Notes: generated by a model from the letters alone, not told the origin. Positions 1-15,424 are shown, counted from the stretch's first letter. The stretch is 64,000 nucleotides of DNA from Panorpa germanica (GCA_963678705.1 OY783207.1:7688001-7752000), one strand, 5' to 3'. Made by a program: numbers and translations.

Positions 1-965
1 ACTAAAACCGTCCGTTTCATGAGAGAACTGCTCTCTTTGCCTCAAAGAATGATTTCGGCTAAAGCAACGACGCAAAAAGTAATTATGATGTCTAATGAAA
101 TATAGGTAGTGATACATTATCCTAAGTGCATCTACTTGCGGCTTTTATCAACAAGAACTTGGCAGTCTCTGTTGTAAAAGAACAAATGTCAAAGTTCCAA
201 ATTTGGGACTGAGATAATGGGAAGCGGATTGAAACTTCTTATCTAAATTTATTTTAATTTCAATTGACATATAAACGAATTTTAACTTATAGACTTGTAA
301 AGTCTATAAGTTGAGCTATCCTTAATATCAATTGATTTTGCTAAATTAATATAAATTTCTAAAGTAACTTTACACGAATGCAATTTTGCATTCAGTTTCT
401 TTAATTGTGACATGTTTAACAAATAAGTGTGATAATAAAATACAAAAAATAAATGTTTAATTTGTATAAATATTATCCATAATATAATAGTTTGTTTAGT
501 TATTTAGTTGAATAGTTTCAAACAGGCTTGGTACAAATGTAAACAACCAAAAATGTATACAAATGCTTGCCTTTACCAGCTGTAAGGTTAAAGTGCATAT
601 AAAGTATACTCCAAGTAAAATTCTATTGTATAAAAAAATATTTAATACATTTGGAATTATTCAAGATATGAAATACTTATTATTAGATAATATTTTATTA
701 ATATTGTTATGGAGTTCTAAAAATATATGAGCTGTTAGGATTTGAGAATTAATAAAAATTGTTTAGATTCTATTTACTGTTACTAGTCACTGTTTTACCA
801 ACAGACGAGCTTTGTACCAACTAAAGAAATATAATTTCTTTACATCTTATTAATAACTTTTATTTAAATATTTTAGCAGTTTTAATTGCTTTTACAATTG
901 AATAATATGTGCTCTTAAAATATTTACCCTTAATACTTATAAGCAAAACTATTAATTAAAAAAGT
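1..965. other. AT-rich non-coding stretch
   Basis: No ORF or RNA gene is supported. The one recognisable item is a short interspersed segment at about 789-845 (CACTGTTTT, then GACGAGCTTTG, then ACCAACTAAAGAAATATAAT), which recurs at 23216-23409. There it is split by a 129-bp insertion, so the copy here serves as the uninterrupted version. Confidence 0.6.
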
Positions 966-1275
966 AGGCAGAGTATAAGAAAGAAATAAGTAAAGTTAAG
1001 AACATAAGTGATTATGAAAAAGAAGAATAGGATGAAGAAGAAAATGATAAAGACGTATAAAATGAAGAAGAAGATGAAGATGATGATAACGAAGAGGAAT
1101 CAGAAGATGAAAGACAACGAAACAAAAAGGAAAAGGTGTAGAAAAGGAGAATAGCGAACGGAATACAGAAACGAAAAGAATGGCTAAATTGAATTCAAGT
1201 AAGGATGGGGAAGCAGAAGAGGTCATAATAAGAGAAAAGAAGTTGGGAATGAGATTAGCAGAAAGAATCAAGCGA
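966..1275 (+). pseudogene. Acidic/lysine-rich coding relic, copy 1 of 3
   Basis: The plus strand encodes long runs of Glu/Asp (EEENDK, NEEEDEDDDNEEESEDE) followed by Lys/Arg-rich sequence, with in-frame stops. Toward its end a short clean frame reads NSSKDGEAEEVIIREKK and ends at a TAA near 1315. The same order of motifs is found at 45475-45895 (+) and 43985-44165 (-), including GGCAGAGT..TAAGAAAGAA upstream and AATTCAAGTAAGGATGG downstream. It is therefore a dispersed family, not a unique gene. The composition would fit the N-terminal part of a retrotransposon first ORF, but the family is not recognised. A multicopy processed host gene is the alternative. Confidence 0.5.
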
Positions 1276-2530
1276 GGAAATACCTTGGCCCTAAGAACCC
1301 TATCAAATTATAATTAAAAAAAAGTTATTAACTACAGTATTATAAATGGGAAAACATTTCAGTTTAGTTAATGAATACAGTGCTGCAGCACGTTCACTAC
1401 AATTACAGTTTGCAGTTCAGTACTAGTTGATTTTAAACTACAGTATATTGTTTAGTATTCTAGGATCTGTTTTCAGTAAATTTCTGTATTCACAGTAAAC
1501 TCTGTTCAAGAGAATTGCAACCACTCTGGACTCGGAAGCGAATTAAATTGGATTCGTTACATTGTTATTAAATAATTAAATTAAACGTAATTCAATCATA
1601 CGTTACGTAACTCCTTTCTGCTATCTATTGTTAATTGAATGTACATACAATTAATATATGCATTAAAGTATTTTATTATATAGAATTATTTTCATTGAAT
1701 AATAATTGACGATTCAAACAAAACTGTTTAATTGTCTGTCCACTTTACTGTATTTAATTAAATTTCAAATAGGCAAAGGTGTAGACATTAGTATTATATA
1801 CATCCGAAATATTTTACTACAGATGATTTATAAAAAATCGAATGGAGTGCATCATTTTCTACGTTCATGGAAAAAGAATATGGTTGCCCCAATAGCTCGT
1901 TACATACTTACTGTTAGACCGCAGTGTCGTCTTCATATTAAGGGATTTTTCAAAACATATAAATAATAAAAATAATTATATTAAATTATGTTGCCTTTTA
2001 CATTTTAAACAATTCATCAAACTGGTTTATACACTATTCTCACTAAGCTAGGCCCACTAAACAATGCGATGCAAAGTCATTTATAATTCATGTAATATAT
2101 CCTTTGTAAATTTATGCGGAATATAAATATTGATTCTTTCAGTTTCATGCGATGTGAGCGATCTGTTCATATTCATATTGCATAATTATTTTGAGTTATA
2201 TAAATTCAATCACTGCAATGGAATCCAGTGCAATAACTGGTTGCACATGCACTTACCGCGTTGCCATGCTGTCAGTTGCACTGTTTGTCACGAATTGAAA
2301 ATAATGTCCGATATTAAATATCTACCTCAATAATATTTATGGAGCATGGTGGAACGTGCATTATATTTTGATTGATTACTGAAATGCAGGATAAACTAGT
2401 GGTAAAAGTTTGAATTTTGATTAATAATTTTCAATTAATTTTTGCTGTCATTCATAGAGTAGGTACAATACACTATAATTTTATAAATGAAATAAATTAG
2501 GAAATTATAAAAGGTCAATATAAGTATAGT
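1276..2530. other. AT-rich non-coding stretch
   Basis: The only ORF above background (86 codons at 1706-1966) has no domain or motif I recognise. Nothing else can be supported. Confidence 0.5.
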
Positions 2531-2660
2531 CAGAGATGTGCATTTTTTAAATACATGCAAATACAAAATAGTAAATACCTATTTTCTATTTAAATATCTT
2601 TTAAGAGTATAGAATTTTATATTTTATTTGAAAACTTTTACAAACCTATTTCCTATTTGA
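2531..2660. mobile_element. Possible hAT-like element end
   Basis: The stretch begins CAGAGATGTGCA and continues with AAATAC/ACAAAATA-rich sequence, a pattern seen at the ends of many insect hAT elements (recalled from memory). A similar start, GCAGAGATGTGCACAAATAC, occurs at about 51855. No matching right-hand inverted end was found nearby, so the copy would be truncated. Chance similarity in AT-rich sequence is a real alternative. Confidence 0.3.
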
Positions 2661-3943
2661 AAAATACAAAATAATTTTTTCATTTTTGTTACTTCACAGT
2701 GTTAATCAGTAAATATTATTTTTTTAATATAAACTTAAAACCCCACCAATATTAGCACCATCTATGGTCTAAAAATATCTGCACAATTGTCTAAATACCC
2801 CCTACTACTCCGAAATGCTACATCCAACATTTATATATTTTCATTCATAAGTTGACATTATTTAGACATGAGTGTACTAAATGTGTTATACTTTTACCCT
2901 ACAGACTAGTGCGACATAAACATGCGACACTAACAAAACCCTTACTTTTGCTATTTTCAAAAATTCTAGGTAGTATTTTTGTAAAACAAAAATGTTTCAA
3001 AACGAAGTCGGTCTTTATCAAAGAGAATTCTCATAATTAATAAAAAGAAAACATTTATTTTTACTACTATCTAGCTAACATTTATTTTATTGTTACTATC
3101 TAGAATATTGTTCTATTTTTAATTGACATTAAAATGATTAATTTACTGCAAGCTTTACGCATAATTAATGAGAACTACGACTCATGACTGTTACTATTTG
3201 ATTAAACAAAACGAAATTTATCAAAAACTTAACAAAGTTGCCCTATAAATATTTTTTAAATAACTAAAAATACAATAAACAATAAATTTTCACATAATGT
3301 CTCAGTTTTCATCGTAGCTGTCGTGGAGCTTTTTCCCACGAAGCGTAGACCCAGACGTAGAGGTAAATCGGTTCATATATCGTAGCGGAACAGTTACACA
3401 GTTCAGAACGGGTTTTTATAAGGTAATGGGTATCACACTTGGCAACCACCACCCGCTACCCTTGCAGAAGTATTATATACCTTACTGGGCCAAGCAGTGA
3501 GTTATGCAGCTCACAATTCATTTCCGAACCGTTAACTCGAACCCTGCCGAAGGGGGTTGGTGCGACTATTACTCCCTTATTTCATATAGACTTACGTTAG
3601 GATTTGAAATAAGAATAGTGTATACTGTAGACCACCTTCGCTATCCCTATTGTCCACACGGCGCAAATAGAACGTTACTACTACCCCTAATACTGTAAAT
3701 AGGGAGTGGTTATTTGACCGAAAGAATTAGGGATGTTAGCATGTAACTGTTGAAGGATAAAATTATACACATTTATCACAATCATTTTTCAAATACAAAT
3801 ATAAATAAATGTTATTAGAAATGTATCAGACATCGAAAAGAAGAGAGGCAGAGTAAGCAAAGCCGTGTTTTTAGTTCGCATATGTAATGTGATACCTCCT
3901 CCGGTTGATTGAAAAAAATAAAAACCATTTCAATAGAAACATA
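2661..3943. other. Non-coding stretch with a GC-richer block
   Basis: Positions 3330-3720 are noticeably richer in G+C than their surroundings and contain a 64-codon ORF (3504-3698) with no recognisable motif. This block may be an old exon or an unrecognised repeat. The rest is AT-rich and shows nothing. Confidence 0.4.
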
Positions 3944-4020
3944 TATTAGTGACCAAGCTAATGGAAGACAGGACTACCTTCAGCAGGCTGAAAAGGAGGT
4001 CCCCTCAGGACTTAATTAAA
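3944..4020 (+). mobile_element. Jockey-clade LINE, ORF2 C-terminus fragment
   Basis: The plus strand reads LVTKLMEDRTTFSRLKRR and then SPQDLIK-stop. This matches the C-terminal peptide of the much longer Jockey fragment at 17354-17935, which reads TNLMEDKTTFIRLKWRMPQN. It is the very end of a Jockey reverse transcriptase ORF from a 5'-truncated copy, with the 3' UTR presumably continuing a short way downstream. Similarity stops abruptly upstream of about 3944. The clade call comes from the better-preserved copy. Confidence 0.65.
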
Positions 4021-5589
<1,569 letters not shown>

Positions 5590-5926
5590 TCATCCCTTCC
5601 TACGCGTACTAAAGTCAGAATAGCACAGGCTAGGATAAAGGAAAATATAATAACAGATACAGTCAATTAAGGGCAAAAGGAATACCTAGAAAATAGGGAG
5701 GCAAAGAAAAGAAAATATTCGCGAAATGTTTTAGGGGCAGTAGATACTGGGGTGTAAAGGAAGAGAAATGATGCAGGATGGTTGCAAAGAAGCAGAAACA
5801 TTAGAGCATATTAAGAGTAGGTGGAGAGAGAAGATGGAAACTGAAGTAGACCTGATAGATATCTTGCAGAGGAAGAACGAAGGAATAAAGAGTGTGAATG
5901 AAGTTAAGAGTAAGCGAAGGAAATAA
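5590..5926 (+). mobile_element. LINE ORF2 C-terminal fragment (zinc-knuckle tail)
   Basis: In the last 48 codons (5783-5926) the plus strand reads CKEAETLEHIKSRW and later NEVKSKRRK before a TAA stop. The Cys..GluThr-x-GluHis motif and the charged Arg/Lys-rich tail are typical of the end of arthropod LINE ORF2 proteins, beyond the reverse transcriptase. Upstream, in other frames, are fragments such as YLENREAKKRK that fit the segment normally preceding this motif, so the copy is frame-broken. It is a dead, 5'-truncated copy. The clade is uncertain (R1/Kiri-like tails look similar). Confidence 0.6.
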
Positions 5927-7584
5927 ATGACAAGGAAGATGAAGCTTGATATATAATGTTAAGATAATTGTAAAATGGCCTGCGTAATTAAAATGAAATG
6001 TAATCTTTGGGCACATACGTTAAATTAATAATTAAAAAGAAAGTCTAAGAGAAAAATACTATGTAAATGGTAGAATTAATGTTGAAGAATGCAATGCTTA
6101 AATAAATACAATTTAAGTCAGAATACCATTGTTAAAAATACGATTATCCATGCACTGCAACACGTTTTAAAAAATGTGTTTAATAGAAACCGCTCCATCG
6201 TCGAGTTCATTATTGAGACAACAGATAACTCATAGATGCATCCAAATGAAATTATAATGCGTTGTTGCGTAATACGTCGTCTCGGTATTGGTATAGACAC
6301 ATGTATCTCAGTTGTATGCCGCCATTTCTATGCATGTGATACTAAACAGTGAACGCACTTTTATCACCAGGTATGCAAAATATATTTAATACGATGTGTG
6401 CACTGACTTCCATGCTGGTCAGTGGACGCGTACCTTAAAACACATGCACGCCCGTATGCTATAAATATATGAATATGAAATGATTTTTCCTATCTCCATA
6501 TTACGTCATAACTTTTATTTGTAATAAGTTCTCATGATGTTAATATATTTCATGAATGTCATAACGTTCATCTCATTTAAAATCTTATACCCACTATCTG
6601 TGTAGTGGTAGGTTGGTATCTTATATGACTTTAGCCATCAAATATGAACTTGCACTTGCCTCTTATGCCGCGGTCTGGAAGAAATTCCCAACCGGAATAT
6701 TTAATATCTTCTCTAGGATATACATTTTAGTGTTTGAATAATGCTTATGCTTGGATACATACAACTATTAAATAGAGTGGGATAGAGTGGTACGATACAC
6801 TGAACTATGCAAGTAATATCACTATTTTGATTTATATTATGTACTTAATATGAATACTATTACATAAAATGCAATATGTAATAAAAATAAATTATAGCTA
6901 TTTCAAATAATTATTGCATTAGAAAGAGAAACATAATTTGTTATATAGTTTAATAATAAATGCGTTGGGCATCCTTAATAATGTACAATATTTAAAAAGA
7001 TGATTTAACTTTCAATAGCCTAAAGCTCGATAATACGTTGGCGCTAGAAAATTAATGAATAATAGAATTATAAAATGTGAAATATGTATAAAAAATGTTT
7101 GATGGTGGCAATGACGCATAAAAGTCATGGCAAATAAATATATAAATAAAATAATAATAATAAGGAATGAAACATAGAAAATAAGAGAGGCATAAAAACA
7201 GAGAATTCCATTCATAACAAAACTAGTTTTCGATTACGCAACAAACATTTTCAGGGGTCGTAGTAAATTCTTTTCAATATAAACATAAATGACCTTGAGT
7301 TTATCTTTTTAAATATGCACCAGGTATGTCCAAGCTATTTAAATACATGTACAACATAATTTTGTTTTTTTTTATATTATTTGTAAGCAGATTGGACATC
7401 AATGAAGAACATTTGTTATTTTTAAAGCAGGAAACTCAAGGTCATTTTTTTATAATGAAACCAATAAATACAAAGAATTGCATTCATTATAAAACAAGTT
7501 TTTGCCAACGTGTGTTTAGGGTTAACCAGCCGAATAAAATGACAAGGTCGAATTTAAAGCGGAACATATATTTAAAATCCATGT
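5927..7584. other. AT-rich non-coding stretch
   Basis: The stretch probably starts with the 3' UTR of the preceding LINE remnant. No other repeat, RNA or gene was recognised. Confidence 0.5.
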
Positions 7585-7814
7585 AAAGCAAACTCTTATA
7601 TTTAAATATTTATTTGAGTGTATCAACTTTCAATAGTTATTAGCACTTAAAACAATATATACATTTATAAACATTTGTAATACATCATTTATAATCTATA
7701 AGTACGAGTATAAATATTTAAAATACAGAGAATAAATTAGATACATTGATAAAGGTAATAAGGTTGTTAAGACTTCAAGCGTTGAAGAATAATATGCTTT
7801 ACATTTAGTGGGCT
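7585..7814 (+). repeat. Interspersed repeat family X, copy 1
   Basis: It aligns almost end to end with the reverse complement of 27609-27848. Both share TTTAAATATTTATTTGAGTG, then ATCAACTTTC, TTAGCACTTAAAACAAT, ACGAGTA, GATTAAAT/GAATAAAT, and end in TTAGTGGGCT. A third copy at 22391-22604 shares the 3' two-thirds. There is no coding potential. It is probably a non-autonomous DNA element or old SINE. Ends are defined only by where similarity stops. Confidence 0.75.
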
Positions 7815-10800
7815 ATTGTCAATTAGAGCATTCCTCAGTTAGCTGTTTCAAGTTGAATAGGTAGGTAGAAAATGAACCATGTAAATAACTTGTAGTAAGT
7901 TTAAACTGCACTGCAAGACAATTTTCTACATAAAAATACGTTTGAAAGATAATTATATGAACAATAAGAACAATGACAAGTATATTTGTATATCACACTG
8001 TTACAAACATACGCGTATTACTAACTGTCTGTTAAATGTCTTGTAAGAATAATGATTGTTTAAAAGTATGCAAAATTTAGATGACAACGTACGAGCATTT
8101 GATTAAAAGTCCACCATTTCAAGCACCTTATCTCTAAGACAGTAACAAATTATTTCGTTTAAGTTACAGGAACTTGAGTCACTTCACTTCGCTTTGCTTT
8201 ACTTCAGTTTGCTTTGAAAGACATCTATGTAAAGCGACATATATCTAATGTTCTACTTCTAGAATTGCGTAAAATGTAAACTCGTAGTGTAATCGTGCAT
8301 AGTTTAAATTTTAACCCTTTTCAACTTAACTAATGTCTATAATATGTATTCTAGACAATTACAATTCAGACAATCGTCTTTTCCTCTAACAATCCACTTT
8401 ATTATCATTATACTGCTATTATATTTGTAATCCTAAAACGGTACGTCTTGTCGGTCCACTTGTCGGAAACCAACACAAATTCATCTTGAATGAAAGCCCA
8501 TATGAACCAATGGTAGTTTGTCTTTGGCAACTCAAGAATGGCACCGACAAAAGTTTCAAATTTTGTTATTTTATGGAGAAGAAATATCTAAGGCCTTCTG
8601 CGTCCCTGAATTTACCTGAAATATTATTCCTTTTTTTTATATATATATTATGTCTCGGGCTTCCTAGGCACGTAGCCTTTTATCTTATACTTTATATCCC
8701 GGCAACAAGAATGATCTATTCATGGCTCTACTGCTGTTATAAATTTCGGTTTCGCAATCAAAGAAATATTATTCTGAAAACCTGTATGCATGAAAACCTC
8801 ATGAACTATAAAAAAAAGATAGAAAACTGAAATTTGGTGTATGAATTGAAGTTGATATTGTGCAAAATATCGAACAAAAAGAAAGAGAACTATAATTTAG
8901 TATATGTATTATTGGGTATAAATAAAATAGCGACCTATTTGAACTAATAAAATTTCGTTCTAATAAAATTACAAATTAATTTGTCAAATGTAAATGAAAT
9001 ATATAACATAAATACGGGCAAACGTTAATATAGCTATATTCTTTAATTATAACAGTGTATTATATTTTGGACGTATAATTATTCTCGACGCGTTGTAAGG
9101 ACTCTCTTATAGTTTCCTGTGACAACGAGGTCCTCTTCGTCCTTCGTTCTTAGTATACGATTGTTAACAAGGACTCGTATTGTTATTCCCGGGTCGTTTC
9201 CTTCGCTTTTATAGCTAACTATTTCTGGTATAATAGTTCTATACTATTGTGCACCATAATTGCATTATTGTTATTATTATGAATCCTTAAATCATAATTT
9301 AATAAAGTGGAATATTTCTTATGGAGTTATGGGCTAAAATTATCTTTGAAAAGAACAGGACTAAGAAACTGGACAACTAAGTAACAGGACTGACTAAGAC
9401 AACACTCTCACACTGTAACCGTTTTCTGTCGACTTAGTTTTTTTTAGTAGGGTGTAGTCGTATTAGTTCACTTTATCATAAGATACGTTCATTTCATACG
9501 TTCGTATTAATAACATGGTTCATACTATAGACTGCAGCATCAAAGAATGAATTGTATCTAGTCACAGTCTCCCCACATTCAATCTGAGCCCTAGACTTTT
9601 ATAGTATACTTAACATACATATCTGAGTATACTTAAACCTTAATATCTACATAAGCTCATATTTATTGTACAAGATGCTGAAATATGGCCACTACTAGCG
9701 CAGGTTAGTAAAGCTGTTTTCACGCAATAAACGCAACTAGTACTGACATCTACATTTCATCCATCTATACTCCAGCAAGGAAACCACTTATTAAATAGAA
9801 GTTTGGAGATTAGCGAAGAATTCTACCAAATAGAAGGCACATAGAATCATTTCTAAACGTCGTGGAAACCAACACAAATTCATCTGGAAAAAGTTAAAGC
9901 AGACCTCCATATAGACGTATATATCTTAAATATATATGTTACACCTATGCTATATAACTACCATGTATTTGCTTAGAGCGTTACCTGGATTACAGGCGTT
10001 TTATTTATTTTAAATTAGTATAAGCTTTCCTGTTTCAAACATAGATGTCATCACTTACTACATTTATTTTAAATAATAAATAAAGTTGTAAAATTGTAAT
10101 ACACTTATTAAAAAGTGAAAATCTATAATTATATTAATTAATGTTACATACAATATTTATTTCATGAATGCTGATATCTTTCTCTTAAATATTTTTACTT
10201 GATGGTTTGAATCTTAGCTACGTACGAAAAAGCTCTGTATTGTAGATCTCTCACATAGCTTAAAGCTGTATGTGCATAAAGCTTTAAGCTACGCATTTCA
10301 TGGTGATAAACTTACTGTAAATGTACTGACTAGAATGCACTGTACAGTAAAATAAGAATAGCATATATTATTTATTTAATAAACTAATATAACTGTTACA
10401 TTACAAATACAAAAATGTGTTCAATAAAAATTAAGAGGTTAAAATCATTATAATAATATCTACAACGACACAATTTCTCCTAATACAGTCGGAAAGCTTT
10501 CTTAGCATTTATGATAAGTACAATATCTTTATCAACTAGTGTTTTTATTTTACTAAAATAATTTGTAGTTCGAAAATGTATAGAGAGCTTTTAGTAAGGA
10601 TTTAAACCTACTATTAGAGAAGTTGCATTGTAGTTCAAAATTATATTAGTAGATGGCCATAAATAGCATTTTCTAAATTAAAATACAACTACCATGGGCA
10701 AAGTAACATACAGTGGCCGAGAGCATTTATACTTTACTAAACTTGACTGTTGTGTCTTCGACCTCAATTCCAACACCAGCGTTACATTTTCTGGGTTTGG

Positions 10801-11786
10801 TTGTTATGCAAGTTTTCATATTACCCATTAGGCAGCGGAACCATAAAAACTGCCAACATAGTAGGAGGAAAAAAGCTCGAAATTAAAATATTTGTATATT
10901 AAAAGCGACTTTTTAAGTCGGATATTGCTTCCAGTGTGAGAGGGGTTTTATATGTTCGTGATCTAATTTATTTTTGTAAAAAAATAGAACAATATATGTA
11001 GAATTATCTTATATTAAAATCTTTTTAATATCCATGTTTTATTTCATTTCAAAAATATTTGTTTTGATAAAAAAAGGACTACAATAAACATTTTATATAT
11101 TCATAAAAATATATGAAAATATAAAAGGTTATGGGAAATTTATTATGAAACAAAAAAATCATAAAAATAAAACTATTCCAATCAATCAATCTGGAAACAA
11201 AAATAGCAAACATGTCGGGTTATCTACAGAGATATCAATCTATACGAAAATCAATACATCGGAGGAAACCTGAATGCAACCTATATCTGTGTGTGTGTGT
11301 GCGGTGTACACAGGGCTCAGTTCTGGGATTCAATAGTGTGCAACTTGAACAATATTTCAACACATTTATTTATTTTAATGTGATTGATTTGATTTTAATT
11401 TTAGTGATTTTATCAATAGCCAATGAAAAGCGTTTCCATTTTGTGTATCGGAAAAGAATCAACTGTAGAAGTATACCATTACTAACTAGTTGGAAACTAG
11501 AAATGATATCCAGAATATTAAATAAAATGTAAAATAGTGAGGATGAAAATCAACTGTACGGGCTTATACTCAGTAAACATAAATGTTATTCACAAAATTT
11601 TCTTTTACAATACCGTAAAATACATTTAAGCCGAGGTTGCATGATATGACTTGCTTTGGACAGTTACTGAACACAGCTACTTGCACAAAATTGTGAGAGT
11701 GGGTCTGTCTTGTACGAGTGGGTCAGTAGCTCGCATGCGAATTACTACAACTATTTTGTTTTCTCACAAAATATTCATGATATCTG
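7815..11786. other. AT-rich non-coding stretch
   Basis: A 22-base word GGAAACC..AACACAAATTCATCT occurs at 8464 and again at 9864, suggesting fragments of one dispersed repeat. A 114-codon ORF (8486-8830) and a 106-codon ORF (11212-11532, spanning a short (GT)n) have no recognisable domain. No RNA gene or element boundary was found. Confidence 0.45.
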
Positions 11787-11949
11787 GATAAGCAGCGTTC
11801 TCTCGAGGCGAGTTGAATGAATCTTCAATTCTTTATTCAACAAAAGTTGAATATTACTTGGATCTGCTTTTGAACAAGTAATATTCAAAATTTGTTGAAT
11901 AAAATACAATTTATCCATTCATCTCGCTTCGAAAGGACACTACTTTATG
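11787..11949. repeat. Imperfect fold-back element, arms of about 74 bp
   Basis: The left arm 11787-11860 pairs with the right arm 11875-11949 around a 14-base loop. Both arms contain, in mirrored orientation, CGAGGCGAG/CGAAGCGAG, then TTGAATGAA/TGAATGGA, then TTATTCAACAAA, then TTGAATATTACTTG. The arms differ by several substitutions and small indels, so the element is old. It is probably a fold-back MITE. No target-site duplication could be defined. Confidence 0.7.
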
Positions 11950-14900
11950 ATCGTGTGATCAAGTCGAAGCCAGTGGTTTACTGTGTGGTCAACAACTCGC
12001 ACTTGTTCACACAATCAATCTAAGCTAACTACGGTTTCTATAAACCTTGGTTAATATTTTTGTACCTCAGCATATTATTATTCTTGTTCTAGTTGAATAT
12101 AATTGTAGCTTAACCAACACTGCAAAATATCTAGGTTACATTTTTTGTTGGCTAGTAATGATCGGTTTGTTGGCTAGAATTGATTAAACCTCAGTTATAA
12201 TTAGTTAAACTTCTTTCTCTTATAACATAAATTGTAACCAGCAACAATTTATTGAGTTATAATTCCATGCATTGCGTTACATGTTTGCCAACGCAGACCA
12301 GGTAGAAATTTGTCTTGCACTGCAACTTCAATCTTGCTACAAGTTAATTCAAGATCAATTTTCTCTCTTGGAATAATAACACGCATTCGCAGGGTATAGT
12401 AATATTACTTTGTAGTACAAATAACAGTAATAATATAATTAAAAAAATTAGAAAAAGTTCTTATCGGCTCATATTGCACAATTTACTAATAATAACATAC
12501 GAATCTAATATTTATTTTAATAAAAAAGTTTTGTTTCTTTTATTTAATTAGAAATTAATATCCTTTAAATAAATATATATATTGAATTGATGAAAATGTG
12601 ATAACGTGTAAATCGTAGATTCAGTCCCTACCTCCCACCTTCCCCCCACCCCCAATGTCCCACTTTATATACGAGTGTATGGTATCACATTTTATTTACG
12701 AGAGATGATTTTTGTTATGGGATGTGTGAGTGTGAGTAAGATTTTATATTTGTTTTGGTATTCGAACCACGTGACAAATTTGATCGTTGGTGTAACTCAG
12801 GTCAAGATATTATTTCCTTTTTCGTTATGTGTGAACGGTATACGTGAAAGTGTACGTGAGTGGGAGTAAAGGGAAAACCACTTGAACTGGAAGCAGAGGA
12901 GCCGAGCGGCTCATTTCGTTTGACCACTAAATTGTTCCACTGTGTGCAATAATATAGACAGGGCTGAATGAGAGATTTTATTTATTTCTAGTTTAATAGA
13001 ATTATTAAAGAAAAGAAAATAGTTTTTCTTAAGATTAATTATTCATCTGTTTTATTGTATTAATGCAGTTATGGGAGTATAAAACGTGTTAAAGTTTAAA
13101 GCACACGTTTTAGGGACCATCGATAAATTACACAACACATATTTCCTGCTATTCTGATTCCTCCTCCCCTTTCCTTGTCACGTTTTACGGACTCCTTTTT
13201 TAATTATTTTTGTTACAATTTCTGTACCTTTCCTCTATCTCCCCCCTCCCACTTTTGACTTTTACATATTTATTATTTTTAAAAGTTTTTGTTCATTGTT
13301 TGTTAATTACTTATAGTTCGTTAAAAATTCATCCAAATATTTTATAACTGTATACGCAATCCCGTCTTTATTAAATTTATTAATTCGCAGTGTAATTTTT
13401 TTTTTTTAAGTTTATGGGTACCAAATTCTACTCTGAACTGCGTAATTTAAATAGGATACAATATATCAACGACAAGGGTCAAACAAGTTAAAAGATATGA
13501 AGACGAACCGTTCCAACCGGTCTAAGGGATGATACTGGACTATTTCCTCTGCAGTTGTATTAGATGAGGTGGTGGTAAAGGTGGCAACTTAAGAGGGATG
13601 GTCAGTAAAGAGTTGTTGTGACCAGAACATAGTAGAATCAAAGGGGATGTTCAACTCATACTACCATAACCCATATACAGGATTCACCCAACCAACGGGA
13701 CACACTGAAAACCAATTCAAGTCACGTGCTCTTGTCCACAACACCTAGGACTCGTTTTGTATGTGTGAGATCCTGGAAAAGAGTTTTAAAGAGATAAAAG
13801 TACTTACTACAGATTCTGTACTGAAAATATATATGTATATGTATTTATATATTGGCAATGACGACTGAATTCTTCTTAGTGTCCTTAGAGTTAAGCTGCA
13901 CTGAGAGCCAGTAGTGCATGTTAAACCGGATCCAGGTTAATTGGGCTAAAAATGTACTGCACTCGGATGTACGATAAGAGACCGGACAGGATTACAATGA
14001 ACTTTGCAAAATAACAGACTTGAGCGATTAATTGAAGGGCTTGCGTTTATAATTTCCTTTAAAGAGTATCATAATATAATAATACATTTAGTAGAGTCGA
14101 ACGACAAGTAAGAAGTGTATTATTTGGGATTCGGACAATTTTACTACGATTTTTATGATTTTTTTAATGCCATTCATATGACGTCATCTTATTTCTAATG
14201 CTAAATCCTATCCTATAAAGATGATAAAATGATTTAGATAAAAAATTCAAAATTTGAATGTACAAAATTTACAACTTGTAATAAAATTGCCTACAGCCAT
14301 AGTAATAGTGAAATGAATTAAAGTTTGCTTGATGCAGTCAGTACAGGTGTTGACTTACGTCCGTTTGGAACGTAAATTATACATAGTGGTTAAATTATGC
14401 GGTTTCGTTAAAGTTGTGCTAATATTTGCAATTAACATGACAAATTATTCTGAAAGTCATATAATGTAAACTATCTAAAACTTGGTAAATTATCATATAA
14501 CGTAGCTTGGAAGTTGAGAACATATCCATCACAAACAGCACATTTGTAGGTGCACAAACACTAACGTAACCACCTCAAAACCCACCCCCAGGATGTGTAC
14601 CTATAGTCCATGGTTACGCTTTGCTTGGCATTTCCAAATACTCTCTGTCCGCATACAAACAAATATACTATACACACACACACTACTCACTTCTGGCGTG
14701 ATGGTGATATGCATACAAACACAGGCCGTTTGTTTAGATGTTAAAACAGTGTTAGGGAAGGGTTGGACTTCAAGGGTATCCGTGCACATTATGAACTGAG
14801 TGAAATCCGAAAGGGTTGATAAATGTGTTTTCGAAATTTCAAATATGCAACCTTAAAACTCAAAATCACTCTCAATCGTGGAAAAAGTACAAATTTAAAA

Positions 14901-15424
14901 AAGTAAGAGAAAGTAGAGTAACAAGTTCTTGAATACTAAGACAGGGTTAATATTGAAGAACGAAATAAATTTAGGTGCACAACAATATGTAAAAACGAAC
15001 AGTGGACAAAAAATAATTCCACATTGTGACAAAAAACAAACAAAAATGTAGAAAGAGTGGACTAAAGCGAAACTTCTGGAAAAGAAATAGGAAAACTTTG
15101 GCAGATATGAAAAGATCAAGTGGAGAAAAACCTAAGGAAAATAAGTAATATAAATTGAAAGTTAACGATGACCAATAGGAAAGAATAGTCGAATTTTTTT
15201 TAAAAGAGAGTGCCTAAAGAAACAGTAGTGCCTTGATGATGATAACGAATAAATTTTTCTATTCATCTATAAATGTGGGCCAATTTTTTAAGTCTATTTC
15301 TCTATGAACATAATTTTTGTTGTTTTCACATTTTAATTATATGTTTTGTATTCTATTTGTACTTGAAAATCGAAAAGAAGTTTCTATTTTCTTTATTATT
15401 TGTAAAGAATATTACAACACACAA
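11950..15424. other. Non-coding stretch with a C-rich tract and a GC-richer block
   Basis: The tract 12626-12661 is C-rich on this strand (G-quadruplex-prone on the other). Positions 13490-13770 are G+C-richer than the surroundings without an ORF. Positions 14890-15200 are purine-rich, like the LINE-derived stretches elsewhere in the window, but no motif identifies them. Nothing else is supported. Confidence 0.4.

Noticed and set aside
8486-8830. 114-codon ORF
   Set aside because: No motif or homologue recognised. Its start overlaps a word repeated at 9864, so it is more likely repeat-derived or chance.
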